8,725 bases of DNA from Acidobacteriota bacterium. GTDB taxonomy: Bacteria; Acidobacteriota; Terriglobia; Terriglobales; Acidobacteriaceae. Location: assembly GCA_021810735.1 (NCBI GenBank), contig JAJZIF010000134.1, forward strand, positions 1-8,725, given 5' to 3'. Shown piece after piece: positions 5,257 to 8,725 of the stretch. The notes under the pieces were generated by a model, which worked only from the letters and a program-made list of their open reading frames with translations, did no database searches and was not told where the DNA came from. How positions within the stretch are numbered: the first letter of the stretch is position 1; each line of letters begins with the position of its first letter. Position numbers and translations under genes: made by a program.

Positions 5257-6687
5257 TTGAAAGACCAGCATGTTACACGCCGCGATTTGATACGCCGAGT
5301 CGGGGTTTCGGCGGCTGCAGGGCTGGCCATGGGGCTGCCTGGGATCGCGCAATCACAACCTCCCGCGCAATCGCAGACTCCTTCCCCGGAGGGGGAAAAG
5401 ACACCCAAACGCGAAAGCGAAGTTGCGCAGAAATATCCCCATCCCCCTGGGCAATTCATCAATCGTCCCCTGACGCAGATTTCCACCGTAGTCGATACAA
5501 TGCTGGACGATATGGGAGGACGTGGCACCGCCTACTTCTATGAGCAGGCACATCCGCTCACTGGACTGGTACGGGATCATGCGCCGGCAATAGGTATCGC
5601 GGACAGTCGCGTAGCCAGCATCGCAGCCACTGGCTTTGGCCTAAGCGCGCTTTGCATCGCGGCCCATCGCAAATACATGTTGCCCTCCATCTGCGAACAA
5701 CGGGTTGAAACCACGCTGGCATTTCTGTTGGAACAATGTCCGCATGTCCATGGATTTCTTTATCATTTTCTTGACATTGAGAGCGGCGAACGGCTCTTCG
5801 GCTCCGAACTTTCTTCCATCGATACCTCCCTTCTGCTCTGCGGCATTCTGTTATGCCGCCAGTATTTCAGCGGCAATCTTCGCATCCACGCGCTGGCGAC
5901 CACACTGTACGAACGCGTCGATTGGAAATGGATGTTGAACGGCAGCGACACGCTGTCGATGGGATGGCTGCCGGAATCCGGATTCATCCCGTACCGATGG
6001 GACGTCTATGCCGAAATGCTCACGATGTTGCTGATGGCGATCGGGGCGCCCCGCAATGCCATTCCGTCCAGCACGTGGAATGCTGTCAGCCGTCCGGTCA
6101 TCGAGTTTGGCGGCATCAACTTTATCAGCGGCGTGGCGCCAATCTTCACCCATCAATATGCTCAAGCGTGGTGCGATTTTCGGAATCTGCGCGATCGACA
6201 TGCCAATTACTTCCTCAATTCCATTGCCGCAACCCGCGCGCATCAACTTTTCTGTCTCACTCTCGGCCGTCAGTTTCCATGGATGGACCAGAACCTTTGG
6301 GGAATCACCGCTTCCGAATCTCCGACCGGATATCGAGTATGGGGAGGACCGCCGGAATTTGGCGGCATCGACGGAACGATCGTTCCCTCCGCAACGGCTG
6401 GCTCGCTGGTCTTTTTGCCCGCCGAGTGCGCCCATGTACTGTTTTCTATCCGGGAGAAATACGGCGAAAAAGCCTGGACTCGGTATGGATTTATCGATGC
6501 TTTTCAGCCGCAGACCAACTGGTATGCTGAGGACCAACTCGGCATCGATTTAGGAATCAGCGTCCTCATGGCGGAGAACCTGCGCACCGGTTTTTGCTGG
6601 AATTACTTCATGCGGAACACGGAAATTACCAATGCCATGCAGATGGTTGGATTCGAGGCCGACTCCGGAGACTGCGGCGCATTCTAG
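5257..6687 (+). CDS. Tat-exported glucoamylase-like protein (PF10091, GH144-type)
   Basis: This 476-residue protein opens with a Tat leader: TRRDLIR (7-13), a hydrophobic run to Ile30 and a likely cleavage near GIA/QSQ (31-32). A Pro/Gln/Ser-rich linker follows to about residue 65. The rest is a glucoamylase-like (alpha/alpha)6 domain as in PF10091. Motifs: GLVRDHAP (103-110), ASIAATGFGLSAL (120-132), HGFLYHFLD (165-173), SELSSIDTSLL (183-193), RWDVYAEML (247-255), WGITASESPTGY (348-359), DGTIVPSATAGSLVF (372-386), GFIDAFQPQTNW (411-422) and MAENLRTG (438-445). This fold is shared with GH144 endo-beta-1,2-glucanases and with the processing domain of cyclic beta-1,2-glucan synthases. A secreted beta-1,2-glucan hydrolase is the best guess but not proven. 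The start is TTG, forced by an in-frame stop at 5212-5214. The gene is 161 bases after pdhB and convergent with a GH3 enzyme, which suggests joint glycan breakdown. Confidence 0.85.
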   Translation: MKDQHVTRRDLIRRVGVSAAAGLAMGLPGIAQSQPPAQSQTPSPEGEKTPKRESEVAQKYPHPPGQFINRPLTQISTVVDTMLDDMGGRGTAYFYEQAHPLTGLVRDHAPAIGIADSRVASIAATGFGLSALCIAAHRKYMLPSICEQRVETTLAFLLEQCPHVHGFLYHFLDIESGERLFGSELSSIDTSLLLCGILLCRQYFSGNLRIHALATTLYERVDWKWMLNGSDTLSMGWLPESGFIPYRWDVYAEMLTMLLMAIGAPRNAIPSSTWNAVSRPVIEFGGINFISGVAPIFTHQYAQAWCDFRNLRDRHANYFLNSIAATRAHQLFCLTLGRQFPWMDQNLWGITASESPTGYRVWGGPPEFGGIDGTIVPSATAGSLVFLPAECAHVLFSIREKYGEKAWTRYGFIDAFQPQTNWYAEDQLGIDLGISVLMAENLRTGFCWNYFMRNTEITNAMQMVGFEADSGDCGAF

Positions 6688-6762
6688 CGAAGTTCAAACT
6701 CAACGAGCAGGTTTCTATCCGCTGCATTCGCGACTGACAGGCCAATCTTATTCGCCGACCCG

Positions 6763-8725
6763 CTATTGAACACTGATCACTTTGGATAGCTTGATATCTC
6801 GGGATGAGCTTCCCACCATGATTTTGACTTTGCCGCTTTCAAGAGACCATTGTTTCTTGGACGTATCCCAATACATCAACGATTTTTCCGTCAAAGACAT
6901 TACAACGGTTTTCTTCTGGCCCGCCGGTACATTCACCCGTTGAAATCCTTCCAACTCCAGGTTGGACATGGGTATTTTGGAATGGATGTGCTGGACATAC
7001 ATTTGAACGACTTCATCTCCAGAACGCTGACCGGTATTTTGCACCTGGACGCTGACCTCAATCGATTTTCCCGGAAATAGCCTCGACGAACTCGTCTGCA
7101 GATTCGAGTATGCAAACGTGGTGTAACTCAGCCCATATCCGAAGGGAAACAACGGCCTGCCGCGAAAATACATGTAAGTGCGGCCATTCCGGATGTTGTA
7201 ATCCATCATAGACGGCAGTTGCTGCATCGATTTTGGCCACGTGACCACCAGGCGGCCAGCGGGATCGTAGTCGCCAAAAATTGCATCGGCGAGAGCATTG
7301 CCTTCCTCTTCGCTATTGTTCGCCATATTCAAAATGGATGGAATATGCCGCTTCGTCCAGTCGATGGTGTACGGGAAACTGGAAACCAGAACAACAATGG
7401 TACGAGGATTTGCAGCATAGACAGTCTGGATCAGTTTTTCCTGGGATGGCTTCAGATGGATTTTCTGCCGATCCACGGCTTCCTGCCCCTCTGTCGGATC
7501 GGGACAAGGCAGACTGTCTGTGCGTTTATGGCACATGGGTCGATTGCCGACCACTACGATGGCAACATCGGAGGTCCGGGCTAACTGCACCGCCGCGTCG
7601 TCGTCGGCGCTATAGCGAACGTCGACGCGCGAGCCCACTTTGTTTCGGATGCCTTGCACAGGCGTGACAGCAAAGGGCGGCGTGCCGCTATAGCCGTCTA
7701 AATACACAACGTTTGCCAGAGGCCCAATAACAGCGATCGATTTTATCGACGACATATCGAGTGGCAAAAGATGAGGCGAATTTTTTAGCAGTACGATCGA
7801 TTCCCGGGTAACTTGCAGCGCCAACTCTTTGCTGGACTCTTGGTCCCAGGGTGCTGGCGATTTGTCCGCCTTGATTTGCGTGTAAGGGTCAAGTGTTGGA
7901 GGATCCAGGAAGCCCAAGCGGATCATGACTCGCAAAACGCCCTGCAAATTCTGGTCGATGTCGGCTTCCGTAATCAACTTCTTTTGCAATGCCTCCTTGA
8001 TCGCCTCCTGATACGGATTCAGAAACTGATTGACCCCCGCATGGATGGACCCAGCTATGGCTTCCGTCATGTTGGGATAATACTTGTGTTTGGTCACCAT
8101 CAACGTGATCGCGCCGCGGTCCGTGTCGATCATGCCGTTGAATCCCCACCGCTGCATCAGCAGATCCTTCAGCAGCGGGCTTGCGGCCATGGGAATTCCA
8201 TCGACTGCGTTATACGCAGTCATGATCGCATTCGCTCCACCCTGCTCAATCGCCATGCGAAATGGAGCGGAGTAGTACTCATGCAATAGCCGATCGTCGA
8301 AGTTTGACGAAGACCCCGCGCGGCCGTCCTCATTGCTGTTCGCCAGGAAATGTTTGACCAGAGAGGCGGTCAACCAGGTTCGCGGATCGTCCCCTTGCAG
8401 TCCTTTGACAAATGCAACCGACATGGTGCCCACAAGGTAAGGGTCTTCTCCGTAGGATTCCTCCGATCTTCCCCAGCGAGGGTCGCGGGCCAAGTCCGCG
8501 TTGGGAGCACGTACAATCAACCCGCCGCGATCGAAACTCTGGAATATATAGCGTGCCTCGTGGCCTTCCTCGGTTGCGGCTTTTTCGATCAACGCAGGGT
8601 CCCACGTCTCACCCAGGCCTACCGGCTGCGGGAACTGAGTGGTCGGGATCGTCGATGTGCCGCCAAACAAACCGGGAGCGCCTGGCGACCTGCGGCCCCA
8701 GTTGTTTGGCCCTCCCACCGCCAGA
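6763..8725 (-). CDS. Glycoside hydrolase family 3, beta-glucosidase type (N-terminus missing)
   Basis: The frame is open to the right edge, so the start, any signal peptide and roughly the first hundred residues lie outside. Residues are numbered from the GTG at 8718. The GH3 N-terminal barrel shows TTQFPQPVGLGETWDP (26-41), PNADLARDPRWGR (72-84), ESYGEDPYLVG (87-97) and VKHFLANSNEDGR (121-133). The nucleophile is Asp200 in GMIDTDRGA. The C-terminal alpha/beta sandwich runs from RESIVLLKN (305-313); Glu413 in GQEAVDR aligns with the acid/base Glu of SGEGSDR-type enzymes. DPAGRLVVTWP (485-495) and FPFGYGLSYTTF (524-535) precede a fibronectin-III-like domain (about 545-640). It would release terminal beta-linked glucose or a related sugar from oligosaccharides, probably in the periplasm or outside. 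The usual SDW at the nucleophile is TDR, and AGVD is AGVN (227-230). It ends 75 bases from the glucoamylase-like gene, facing it. Confidence 0.93.
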   Translation of the reverse strand, partial: LAVGGPNNWGRRSPGAPGLFGGTSTIPTTQFPQPVGLGETWDPALIEKAATEEGHEARYIFQSFDRGGLIVRAPNADLARDPRWGRSEESYGEDPYLVGTMSVAFVKGLQGDDPRTWLTASLVKHFLANSNEDGRAGSSSNFDDRLLHEYYSAPFRMAIEQGGANAIMTAYNAVDGIPMAASPLLKDLLMQRWGFNGMIDTDRGAITLMVTKHKYYPNMTEAIAGSIHAGVNQFLNPYQEAIKEALQKKLITEADIDQNLQGVLRVMIRLGFLDPPTLDPYTQIKADKSPAPWDQESSKELALQVTRESIVLLKNSPHLLPLDMSSIKSIAVIGPLANVVYLDGYSGTPPFAVTPVQGIRNKVGSRVDVRYSADDDAAVQLARTSDVAIVVVGNRPMCHKRTDSLPCPDPTEGQEAVDRQKIHLKPSQEKLIQTVYAANPRTIVVLVSSFPYTIDWTKRHIPSILNMANNSEEEGNALADAIFGDYDPAGRLVVTWPKSMQQLPSMMDYNIRNGRTYMYFRGRPLFPFGYGLSYTTFAYSNLQTSSSRLFPGKSIEVSVQVQNTGQRSGDEVVQMYVQHIHSKIPMSNLELEGFQRVNVPAGQKKTVVMSLTEKSLMYWDTSKKQWSLESGKVKIMVGSSSRDIKLSKVISVQ

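Noticed and set aside
5851..6537. Frames of about 225 codons on both strands inside the glucoamylase-like gene
   Set aside because: They are by-products of GC-rich codon use; the PF10091 motifs are in the main frame only.
6692..6771. GTTCAA/TTGAAC inverted repeat spanning the convergent gap
   Set aside because: Arms of 6 bases, 68 bases apart, no T-run; not a plausible terminator and expected by chance.

Overview
The window is ordinary chromosomal DNA of moderately high GC, very probably from an acidobacterium (Acidobacteriota, Terriglobia-like). That assignment is an inference from the style of the proteins: an ArgJ with an extended loop before its catalytic Thr, a free-standing short N-acetylglutamate-synthase-like acetyltransferase, and secreted carbohydrate-active enzymes with a Tat leader. 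There is no rRNA, tRNA, CRISPR array, transposase or phage gene in it.

Layout. (1) Positions 1-599, plus strand: the last 30 codons of an unidentified gene run 14 bases into a short GNAT acetyltransferase of the N-acetylglutamate synthase type. (2) 619-1413, minus strand: an ABC ATPase of the ModF/PhrA-like group, convergent with the acetyltransferase and without a visible permease. (3) 1433-2680, plus: argJ, divergent from the ABC gene with only 19 bases between the two start codons. (4) 2681-3001: a 321-base leader or intergenic stretch without a convincing gene, holding a small perfect hairpin. (5) 3002-5095, plus: two genes for the E1 alpha and E1 beta subunits of a pyruvate-type 2-oxo acid dehydrogenase, 30 bases apart. 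(6) 5257-6687, plus: a Tat-exported protein with a glucoamylase-like (PF10091, GH144-type) domain. (7) 6763 to the right edge, minus: a GH3 beta-glucosidase-type enzyme whose N-terminus lies outside the window, convergent with (6).

How the genes work together. The acetyltransferase and ArgJ both serve the acetylated half of arginine synthesis: the first would make N-acetylglutamate from acetyl-CoA, the second recycles the acetyl group from N-acetylornithine. The E1 pair would decarboxylate a 2-oxo acid (pyruvate most likely) with thiamine diphosphate; the E2 and E3 partners are not in view. The PF10091 protein and the GH3 enzyme form the most interesting pair. In characterised systems GH144 enzymes cut beta-1,2-glucan into sophoro-oligosaccharides and GH3 enzymes finish them to glucose, so this could be a small beta-1,2-glucan-using locus. 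I see no sign of a wholly new system; the points worth following are that pair, substitutions in otherwise conserved active-site motifs (E1 alpha, GH3, ArgJ), and the tightly packed divergent ABC/argJ start region.
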